Below, piece after piece: positions 1-4,771 of a stretch of 5,815 nucleotides of DNA. The notes below the pieces were generated by a model. That model searched no databases. It had not been told where the DNA came from and worked only from the letters and a program-made list of their open reading frames with translations. The translations under genes and the position numbers were made by a program. Location of the stretch: NCBI GenBank assembly GCA_041749275.1, contig JBGTBQ010000094.1, positions 1 to 5,815 on the forward strand. The letters run 5' to 3'. The stretch comes from JBGTBQ01 sp041749275 (lineage in GTDB: Bacteria > Acidobacteriota > Blastocatellia > Pyrinomonadales > Pyrinomonadaceae). Every line of letters begins with the position of its first letter. The first letter of the stretch is position 1.

Positions 1-286
1 GCACGGCGCGCACGCCCGCGTCGCGCGAGGCGAGCGCCACGGCCTGCGCGTGGTTCCCCGACGAGAAGGCGGCCACGCCGCGCCGCCGCTCATCTTCCGT
101 GAGCGACCTGATCTTATTCGTCGCGCCGCGCATCTTGAAGACGCCCGCGCGTTGCAGGTTCTCGCACTTGAAGAAGACCCGGCGACCCGCGGCCTCGTCG
201 AACAGGCGCGAGGTGACGACGGGCGTGCGGTGGATGAAGGGGCGAATGCGCTCATGCGCTTCGCGGATGAGTTGGAATGTCAGCAT
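1..286 (-). CDS. Threonine ammonia-lyase / serine racemase family PLP enzyme, N-terminal part (partial)
   Basis: Reading the minus strand from the ATG at 286 gives 95 residues before the window edge; the gene continues outside. The protein starts MLTFQLIREAHERI and has 'HRTPVV' at 19-24, the substrate-entry segment of fold-type II PLP enzymes. The segment 'FFKCENLQRAGVFKMRGA' at 38-55 contains Lys51, the expected PLP Schiff-base lysine. 'SSGNHAQ' at 75-81 is the loop that contacts the cofactor ring and substrate carboxylate. Enzymes of this family deaminate threonine or serine to 2-oxo acids, racemise serine, or eliminate from 3-hydroxyaspartate, all in the cytoplasm. The visible part cannot separate these activities, and whether a C-terminal ACT regulatory domain exists is also outside the window. 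No clear Shine-Dalgarno precedes the ATG, but the alignment with the family N-terminus favours this start. It lies downstream of lipB on the same strand, separated by a repeat-bearing spacer, so co-transcription is uncertain. The family is secure; the exact reaction is not. Confidence 0.88.
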   Translation of the reverse strand, partial: MLTFQLIREAHERIRPFIHRTPVVTSRLFDEAAGRRVFFKCENLQRAGVFKMRGATNKIRSLTEDERRRGVAAFSSGNHAQAVALASRDAGVRAV

Positions 287-325
287 AAAACGATACGGTG
301 AGTGACTAACGATAAAAATAGTTTG

Positions 326-445
326 CAAAGCTCCGTCGGAGCGGAACGTTTGTAGCTCGTGCAGTCTCTTTTTGACGTAGCTCCGTCGGAGCTTTGTGTC
401 GAAGCGCCATCCGTCTGCTACAAACATTTCGCTCCGACGGAGCTA
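326..445. repeat. REP-like cluster of three near-palindromes
   Basis: The 13-mer GCTCCGTCGGAGC, palindromic except for its central base, occurs at 330-342 and 380-392, and in reverse orientation at 431-443. The flanks are related too. Positions 329-356 and 417-444 form an inverted pair matching at 26 of 28 positions. Positions 326-342 and 380-396 pair as inverted copies apart from the central base. Positions 378-392 and 431-445 pair over 15 bases without mismatch. Each unit can form its own hairpin, and pairs of units can form longer alternative stems. This composite arrangement resembles bacterial REP/BIME elements. It occupies most of the non-coding spacer between lipB (its 3' side) and the PLP enzyme gene (its 5' side). 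No transposase gene of any kind is visible in the window. It could also act as a transcription or mRNA stability element for the flanking minus-strand genes; that is inference. Confidence 0.8.
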
Positions 446-483
446 ATGAACGTTGCTGCCTTTCAATCAACTTCATGAATCCG

Positions 484-1158
484 TCACTTATTGGCTTTCC
501 CTGCCGTCAGCATCTCCTCCGGCTCCATCTCGAACACCTCCGCGAACCGCGCGACGACACGCCCTTCGATTTCGCTCAGAGGAATTTCACGTCCGAGAAG
601 CTCCCGCATCGAGGTCACGGGTTCGCCCTCGCAGGCGACGATCAGATTGAAGAAACTGAGGTCGGTGTTGACGTTCAGGGCAAACCCATGCGTCGTCACC
701 CAGCGCGAGATGTGGACGCCGATGGCGGCGACCTTGCCGCGCTCCGTGTGGACGCCCGTGAGACCCGCGACGCGAAAGCTCTCGATGCCGAAATCATCGA
801 GCGCGCGCATCAATGCCTCTTCAAGATCGCGCACATAACGGTGCACATCCTCGCGGTCGGGACTCAAATTTATAATTGGATAGCCAACGAGTTGGCCGAG
901 GCCGTGGTAGGTCATCTTGCCGCCGCGATTCGTCTCGACGACCGCGACACCCCGCGCGACCAGAGCCGCGGGCGTGGCGAGGATGGCCGAAGGAGTCGCG
1001 CGGCGTCCGAGCGTCAGAACGTGCGGGTGCTCGACGAGCAGCAGCGTAGACGGACTCTCGCCCCGCTTGACGGCGGCCTCCGTCTCTTTCTGAATCCGGT
1101 ACGCCGCATCGTACTCCATTCTTCCTAAGCGGCGAACTCTGAGCGGTCTCGCAAGCAT
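484..1158 (-). CDS. lipB: Lipoyl(octanoyl) transferase LipB
   Basis: LipB moves the octanoyl group from acyl carrier protein to lipoyl domains of 2-oxo acid dehydrogenases and glycine cleavage H protein, the first step of endogenous lipoate synthesis in the cytoplasm. From the chosen ATG the protein has 224 residues, the usual family length. Visible family marks are 'HPHVLTLGRR' near 44-53, 'GGKMTYHGLGQLVGYP' at 79-94 with His85, 'GKVAAIG' with the conserved Lys142, 'THGFALNVN' near 156-164, and 'IVACEGEPVTSM' with Cys176. Lys142 and Cys176 match the catalytic lysine/cysteine pair known for LipB. The usual Pro after His-Gly in the 'YHGPGQ' motif is Leu here. The frame is open up to 1344, but the family N-terminus ('LRVRRLG') begins just after Met at 1158, and an extended -10 box at 1196-1201 would place transcription initiation downstream of the earlier candidate ATGs at 1344 and 1197. 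No strong Shine-Dalgarno precedes 1158. It is divergent from the gene at 1347. Confidence 0.95.
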   Translation of the reverse strand: MLARPLRVRRLGRMEYDAAYRIQKETEAAVKRGESPSTLLLVEHPHVLTLGRRATPSAILATPAALVARGVAVVETNRGGKMTYHGLGQLVGYPIINLSPDREDVHRYVRDLEEALMRALDDFGIESFRVAGLTGVHTERGKVAAIGVHISRWVTTHGFALNVNTDLSFFNLIVACEGEPVTSMRELLGREIPLSEIEGRVVARFAEVFEMEPEEMLTAGKANK

Positions 1159-1195
1159 CGCAATTCGGTCCGTGCATCGTTGGTGTCGGGCGTTC

Positions 1196-1204
1196 ATTGT
1201 AACA
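1196..1204 (-). promoter_or_regulatory. Candidate extended -10 promoter for lipB
   Basis: On the minus strand the sequence TGTTACAAT carries an extended -10 (TGn) directly followed by TACAAT, five of six matches to the sigma-70 consensus. No good -35 box lies 16-18 bases upstream, which extended -10 promoters tolerate. Initiation would fall about 30 bases before the lipB ATG at 1158. The inference rests on sequence match only. Confidence 0.45.
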
Positions 1205-1246
1205 GCGGGCGCGCATCGGCGGCGAACCCCGGATGTTCTCTCCCGC

Positions 1247-1275
1247 TTGACCTCATCCGACAAAAAGGGAATAGT
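1247..1275 (+). promoter_or_regulatory. Candidate sigma-70 promoter for the secreted protein gene
   Basis: TTGACC at 1247-1252 and AATAGT at 1270-1275 are separated by 17 bases. The -35 box matches five of six consensus positions and the -10 box four of six. It sits about 70 bases upstream of the GTG at 1347, facing it. Short motifs like these arise by chance, so this is a candidate only. Confidence 0.4.
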
Positions 1276-1330
1276 CTGCAAGCAAAGCTCCCGTTCGATT
1301 TCGCGGCCAACTGGCCCTGATAGCTTTTGA

Positions 1331-1339
1331 AGGAGGAGG
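1331..1339 (+). promoter_or_regulatory. Strong Shine-Dalgarno fixing the GTG start at 1347
   Basis: AGGAGGAGG at 1331-1339 ends seven bases before GTG at 1347. It is the strongest ribosome binding site in the window and decides the start of the downstream gene, since no ATG lies in frame nearby and the GTG opens a clean signal peptide. Confidence 0.85.
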
Positions 1340-1346
1340 CTCATTA

Positions 1347-1847
1347 GTGAAATCTCTGATTGCCACGACCGCTCTTACTCTCTTGCTCTCTTTCTCGCCC
1401 GCCGGAGCGCAGACGCGCACGCGGCGCACGGCTCCGGCGCAAAAGAAGCGCCCGGCCTCGACCTCTTCGCTCGACGCGACGCGGACGAACGCCGTCCGTC
1501 TTCAACTCGCCGATCTGAACAAAGATTTGACGCGATTTCTCTATGTCTACGGGCGGCTCTCAAAAGACCTTGAACTGACGGGCACGCAAAGCGAGTCGGC
1601 GGACGCGGCGAACAAGACCCGCGCCGGGCTGATCGAAAGTTTGAAGGTGATGAGCAACCGGCTCGACCAACTCGAAGCGCAAGTCCGCTTCACGCCCGGC
1701 CTCGAACGGCAGTACCGCTCGCTTCAGGGCATTTCGGGCCGCGCCGCCCAAGCCGAAAGCGCCGCCGCTGCGGGCCGCTTCGATGCCGCGGGCCGCACCC
1801 TCGTCGAAGTCGCCGCGACGCTGACGGACGTGCTGCTGGAGATGTAA
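1347..1847 (+). CDS. Small secreted helical protein of unknown function
   Basis: I do not recognise this 166-residue protein. The N-terminus is a standard Sec signal peptide: Lys2, a hydrophobic run at about 4-17, and an 'AGA' site with probable cleavage after residue 21. A basic, Thr/Ala/Pro-rich linker follows at 22-41 ('RTRR', 'KKR'). The rest looks almost wholly helical, with heptad-like spacing around 46-75 and 95-112 ('IESLKVMSNRLDQLEAQV'), then an alanine-rich helix at 131-160. There are no cysteines, no second membrane segment and no catalytic motif that I can see, so a structural, chaperone or binding role in the periplasm or outside is more likely than an enzyme. The GTG start has an excellent Shine-Dalgarno. 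It is transcribed alone on the plus strand, divergent from lipB and convergent with the VWA gene, with a bidirectional terminator just after its stop. That it is a real gene is well supported by the signal peptide, ribosome binding site and terminator. Confidence 0.85.
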   Translation: MKSLIATTALTLLLSFSPAGAQTRTRRTAPAQKKRPASTSSLDATRTNAVRLQLADLNKDLTRFLYVYGRLSKDLELTGTQSESADAANKTRAGLIESLKVMSNRLDQLEAQVRFTPGLERQYRSLQGISGRAAQAESAAAAGRFDAAGRTLVEVAATLTDVLLEM

Positions 1848-1874
1848 AGAAGTAGGCCGGAGGCAGATAAAAGT

Positions 1875-1909
1875 AAAGAGGCTTGAGATGTTCAATCTCA
1901 AGCCTCTTT
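1875..1909. terminator. Bidirectional Rho-independent terminator
   Basis: A perfect 15-bp stem (1875-1889 with 1895-1909) encloses a 5-base loop. The plus strand continues with TTTT (1907-1910); on the minus strand the stem ends in CTCTTT followed by ACTTTTAT. It lies 27 bases after the stop of the plus-strand secreted protein and 20 bases after the stop of the minus-strand VWA gene, so it can serve both converging transcripts. Confidence 0.92.
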
Positions 1910-1929
1910 TCACTTCGGTTCTTGACTGC

Positions 1930-3108
1930 CTACTTTTTATAGTACCCCTGCCGCGCGCGCACCGTCAGGCCGGCGCGGGCCGGGGTCGTGACGGCGATCT
2001 TCAGGAATTTGCCGGACGGGGCTTCGGCGTTGGACTGGTATTGGATGAGATATTGTGCGCGCAGTTCGTTGGCGATCTGATTGAAGACCGCGTCGAGGTG
2101 TTCGAGACCGGCGGGAACGTAAGACGTGCCGCCGGTGGCGTTAGCAAGTTGCTGCATCCCCTCCTGCGAGCGTGCGGTGCGGACGTTAAGGTGCATCGTG
2201 TTCCCACTCGGGTTGATCGCGTAGAAGACGGCGTCGGCGCGTTGCACTTCGCGCAAGACCTCCTGCTGCGACTTCTGAAGCAGGTCGAGTTGTTTCTCCT
2301 TGCTGTCCACGAGCGAGGCGGCGAGGATGCGCGCCGTGTCGTCGCCGTCCGTCAGCGCCACGATGACGCGGCGGTGGTTGCCCGGCGCGTTCTTGTCGAG
2401 GTAGCGCGCCGCCTCGATGACGGTATCGAAGAAGGCGGTGAAACGGTGTTCGGGCGGCGGCGGAATCGCCATGAGTTTAGTAGACGCTTCGCCCGCCGCG
2501 GCGAGCGCCTGCACGAAGCCCGGCTTGTCGCCGATGGCGTAGACAGCGGCCTTGTCGCCCGGCTTCAAGACCGTCTTCAAAAATCCGGCGGCGGCCTGCT
2601 TCTCAAAGTCGAAGCTCTCTTTCACGCTCGACGACGTGTCAAGCAGAATGGCGATGTCGAGCGGCACTTGATCGGCGTCACCGACCGACGCGAGTTGCTG
2701 CGCGCGTCCATCCTCTTCGAGCCTGAAGTCTTCCCTTTTTAAACCCTGCACCGACTGGCCCTTCGCATCCGTGACCGAGACGGGCACGACTACGAGGTTC
2801 GACGTGACGCGCACCACGTCGTCATCGTCGGCGATAGTGTCATTGGGCGTCGCCGCCGGCTTTGGCGTGGGGGCCGGCTGCTGTTGCGGCGCGGGCGTCG
2901 TCCGCGCCGGCGCGGAGGCGGGCGGCAGGCGTGGCACGACAATCGGCGTCGGCGATGCGGTCGGGGAAGTCTGTGCGCTCGTTTGTGAGAGCGCCGCACG
3001 CGATGCGCTGGTCTGCCCGCTCACCAGCCCGGCGGCGACCAACGCCGCGAGCAAACCGAGCATGAAGCGGAGCCTCGCGGCGTCTCTTAAACTCTTTTGC
3101 GATGTCAT
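1930..3108 (-). CDS. Secreted VWA-domain protein, Acidobacterial type
   Basis: The product has 392 residues from the ATG at 3108. A basic N-terminus and hydrophobic segment at about 15-31 form a signal peptide or anchor. A low-complexity Pro/Thr/Ala linker follows at about 42-88 and an acidic run of four Asp at 94-97. Next comes 'NLVVVPVSVTDAKG...GLKREDF' at 104-128, the segment preceding the VWA domain in the large Acidobacterial family of VWFA-related proteins. The VWA domain has the metal-ion-dependent adhesion site: Asp157-x-Ser159-x-Ser161 in 'DTSSS', Thr224 in 'RFTAFFDT', and Asp254 in 'ALTDGDD'. The C-terminus 'ARQGYYKK' is also typical. Such domains bind a divalent cation and a protein ligand; the partner is unknown. 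The frame stays open to 3159, but Met at 3108 puts positive residues right before the hydrophobic core and has GAGGG ten bases and AAGG three bases upstream. It is convergent with the gene at 1347 and shares its terminator. The family is secure; the cellular role is not known. Confidence 0.92.
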   Translation of the reverse strand: MTSQKSLRDAARLRFMLGLLAALVAAGLVSGQTSASRAALSQTSAQTSPTASPTPIVVPRLPPASAPARTTPAPQQQPAPTPKPAATPNDTIADDDDVVRVTSNLVVVPVSVTDAKGQSVQGLKREDFRLEEDGRAQQLASVGDADQVPLDIAILLDTSSSVKESFDFEKQAAAGFLKTVLKPGDKAAVYAIGDKPGFVQALAAAGEASTKLMAIPPPPEHRFTAFFDTVIEAARYLDKNAPGNHRRVIVALTDGDDTARILAASLVDSKEKQLDLLQKSQQEVLREVQRADAVFYAINPSGNTMHLNVRTARSQEGMQQLANATGGTSYVPAGLEHLDAVFNQIANELRAQYLIQYQSNAEAPSGKFLKIAVTTPARAGLTVRARQGYYKK

Positions 3109-3186
3109 CACCTTGAATCCCTCTTCGTGCATTCTGTGTGTTCGCGCGGGCGGGGGCAAGTCGCGCTTCCTGACCGCCGAGGCTCA

Positions 3187-3212
3187 CGTGAGTTGTAAGA
3201 AGACAACTCACG
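3187..3212. repeat. Inverted repeat in the leader of the VWA gene
   Basis: CGTGAGTTGT (3187-3196) and ACAACTCACG (3203-3212) form a perfect 10-bp stem with a 6-base loop. The left arm also overlaps a perfect 10-bp palindrome, CTCACGTGAG at 3184-3193. The repeat sits about 79 bases upstream of the VWA gene start and has no T-run on either strand, so a simple intrinsic terminator is unlikely. It may be an mRNA leader hairpin or a protein binding site. Confidence 0.6.
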
Positions 3213-3294
3213 GCTCGACGCCTCGCGGGTCGGGAAGCGGGGCTTGCCCCCCGGCTTCAACTTTCTTCCACGCGGCTTCGATCAGTGAGACACG

Positions 3295-3331
3295 ACAGGC
3301 GGCGGGAAGCTTGCGCCCTCCCGCCGCCTGT
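3295..3331 (-). terminator. Probable terminator hairpin after the OmpA-family gene
   Basis: A perfect 13-bp GC-rich stem (3295-3307 with 3319-3331) encloses an 11-base loop and begins 24 bases after the stop codon of the minus-strand OmpA gene. The minus strand after it reads CGTGTCTCAC, with no real T-run, so it may end or slow transcription or protect the mRNA 3' end rather than act as a textbook intrinsic terminator. Confidence 0.6.
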
Positions 3332-3355
3332 TTCCGGTTGCATCGAGCGACGGCC

Positions 3356-4372
3356 TTATTCCGGGTTGTCCATGCTCGGCCTGTTCATTGTCGGCGCGCT
3401 CTGGATGATGCCGCGGCTGATGAGCACCTTCACTTCGACGCGGCGGTTCTGCTCGCGTCCCTCGCGCGAGGTGTTCTCCGCGACGGGCTGAAGTTCGCCA
3501 TAGCCGAACGGCGTGATGATGCGCCGCAGCGGGATGTTGTGGTTCTCGACGAGGTAGCGAATCACTGCGTCCGCGCGGCGCTGGCTGAGACGCTTGTTCG
3601 CTTCGGTCGAGCCGTCGGCGCTGGCGAAGCCACTCACTTCGAGGACGTAGCCCTTAGCCTGAAGCGCCTGCTGCGCGACCTGATCGAGCTGCGACTTGGC
3701 GTCGGGCCGGAGCACGGCGCTGCCGACGCGGAAGAGCACGCTCGTCGTGTTCTGCACCTGATAATCGTCGAGCGCCGAGATGCGCTCGTTGGTGGCGGTG
3801 ACGCCGGCGACCGCCGCGTCCGCCGTCTCCTGCGCGGCCTTCGCGCCGCCGCGCGCCGCGTTCGAGATCGCCGCTAACTCATCGAGCTGACCCGACAGAC
3901 GCTGCGCGTTCTGTTCGACCTGCCCGATGCGCCCTTCCGCCGCGCCGACGCGGTTCTCGACCGGCACGACGTTGGCTTCGACCGTGCGCGCGGTGCGGAG
4001 GTCACTTTCGTTGAAGCGAATCTTCTCGGCGACGAGCGTCGAGCCATCGCCGCGCCCTTCGATCTCAAGGTTGAGGCCGCGCAGAATGGCGGTCACGCCG
4101 TAGTTCGTGCCGCTCCGCAGGAAGCCGCCCTTGGTCTTGACGCTGGTGCGGTCGTTGAGGGTGACGGTCGTCGAGACGCCGTTTGCGTCCTGCACGACGA
4201 AAGTGTCCGCGTCACGCCGCGTGACGACGCCCTTGAGCTTCATCTTCTGCCCCGAGGCGACCGTGCGCGTGTTCGCGCCGTCCATGTCCTGTGCGAGAGT
4301 TGCCGGCGCGAAAGCAAGCGCCAGCGCGAAAGTCAGTGCCGCGAAATTTACTCTTTTCATATTTGTTCTCAT
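3356..4372 (-). CDS. OmpA-family envelope protein with N-terminal beta domain and coiled coil
   Basis: From the ATG at 4372 the product has 338 residues. A signal peptide covers 1-27 ('ATLA' before Gln28). Residues 43-120 ('KLKGVVTRRDADTFVVQDANG' onward) resemble the small all-beta DUF5666-type domain. Residues 125-205 are a long helical region with repeated Val/Leu/Asn-Arg spacing ('VENRVGAAEGRIGQVEQN'), probably a coiled coil. Residues 208-317 are an OmpA C-terminal domain: 'SVLFRVGSAVL', 'VLEVSGFASADGS', then Asn259, Leu262-Ser263 and Arg266 in 'NKRLSQRRADAV', and 'REGREQNRRVEV'. OmpA C-terminal domains hold the outer membrane or periplasmic proteins to peptidoglycan through an Asp and an Arg; the Arg is present, but the Asp position of 'GHTD' is Ser251 here. 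There is no N-terminal beta barrel, so it is probably a periplasmic or lipid-free tether, not a porin. Starts at 4360 and 4390 are possible alternatives; 4372 gives the best signal peptide n-region with AAAAAGG close upstream. It appears monocistronic. Confidence 0.9.
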   Translation of the reverse strand: MRTNMKRVNFAALTFALALAFAPATLAQDMDGANTRTVASGQKMKLKGVVTRRDADTFVVQDANGVSTTVTLNDRTSVKTKGGFLRSGTNYGVTAILRGLNLEIEGRGDGSTLVAEKIRFNESDLRTARTVEANVVPVENRVGAAEGRIGQVEQNAQRLSGQLDELAAISNAARGGAKAAQETADAAVAGVTATNERISALDDYQVQNTTSVLFRVGSAVLRPDAKSQLDQVAQQALQAKGYVLEVSGFASADGSTEANKRLSQRRADAVIRYLVENHNIPLRRIITPFGYGELQPVAENTSREGREQNRRVEVKVLISRGIIQSAPTMNRPSMDNPE

Positions 4373-4710
4373 CGCCTTTTTGTTCTCCATCATTCGAAAG
4401 TTTGTCCAGAAGCCCCGCGCGCGTTGACTCGTGACGTGCGGCGAATCCGTCTCACGTTTTGCCCCCCACGGGGTTCGTCGCACGAAGTCGTTCGAGCGCC
4501 TGATGAAGCAAGCCCGCCCCCTGATTGAAGCCGTGCGAGGTAGATTGTCTTGATCGCTTGAACCTGAACCCGGATTTTTATTTAACTCACCGGCCAAGTC
4601 AAGAGGTTGTGATGGAGAAAGCGCTGATTTCGTTGTGCCAACTTAATTTATCATCCAATCGCCACTTGACCGCAATATTTCGAGGGCTTCGGGCTGAAAG
4701 CGCATCGCTC
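4373..4710. other. Gene-free spacer upstream of the OmpA-family gene
   Basis: This stretch of about 340 bases has no convincing gene on either strand; the open frames crossing it lack family resemblance and usable ribosome binding sites. Its middle part (about 4560-4680) is clearly more AT-rich than the flanks, as expected of a promoter region. It holds one candidate minus-strand promoter and would give the OmpA mRNA a leader of about 195 bases. Confidence 0.65.
4575..4602 (-). promoter_or_regulatory. Candidate sigma-70 promoter for the OmpA-family gene
   Basis: On the minus strand TTGACT (4597-4602) and TAAAAA (4575-4580) are separated by 16 bases. The -35 box matches five of six and the -10 box four of six consensus positions, within an AT-rich patch. 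It points at the OmpA gene about 200 bases away. A second AT-rich stretch at about 4640-4660 could hold another promoter. Confidence 0.42.
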
Positions 4711-4744
4711 AAAAAGAATGACGGGAGGCGCTGTGCCTCCCGTC
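4711..4744 (-). terminator. Rho-independent terminator of the E2 gene
   Basis: GACGGGAGGC (4720-4729) and GCCTCCCGTC (4735-4744) make a perfect 10-bp stem with a 5-base loop. On the minus strand it is followed by ATTCTTTTTGAG, a T-rich tail, and it lies 27 bases after the E2 stop codon at 4772. Confidence 0.88.
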
Positions 4745-4771
4745 TTCTCGCCGTCCGCAACGCGATTTGTG

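Noticed and set aside
326..445. CRISPR array
   Set aside because: The units are only 13 bases, change orientation and are spaced unevenly (about 37-38 bases between units) with related flanks. A CRISPR array has direct repeats of longer length and unrelated spacers, and there are no cas genes in the window.
394..1128. Plus-strand open frame opposite lipB
   Set aside because: It starts within the repeat cluster and runs antisense to lipB, whose catalytic residues are clear on the other strand.
1888..2742. Long plus-strand open frame opposite the VWA gene
   Set aside because: It starts within the terminator hairpin, has no ribosome binding site, and its translation is Arg/Val/Gly-rich without family features. 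The minus frame has a full VWA domain with intact metal site. High GC content produces such antisense open frames.
2771..3877. Plus-strand open frame of 368 codons across the VWA and OmpA genes
   Set aside because: It crosses two real minus-strand genes and their spacer, with low-complexity Ala/Arg/Gly composition and no recognisable domain.
4464..4473. CCCCACGGGG in the OmpA leader as a hairpin
   Set aside because: The two G/C runs are only four bases with a two-base gap, too short for a stable loop, and there is no T-run.
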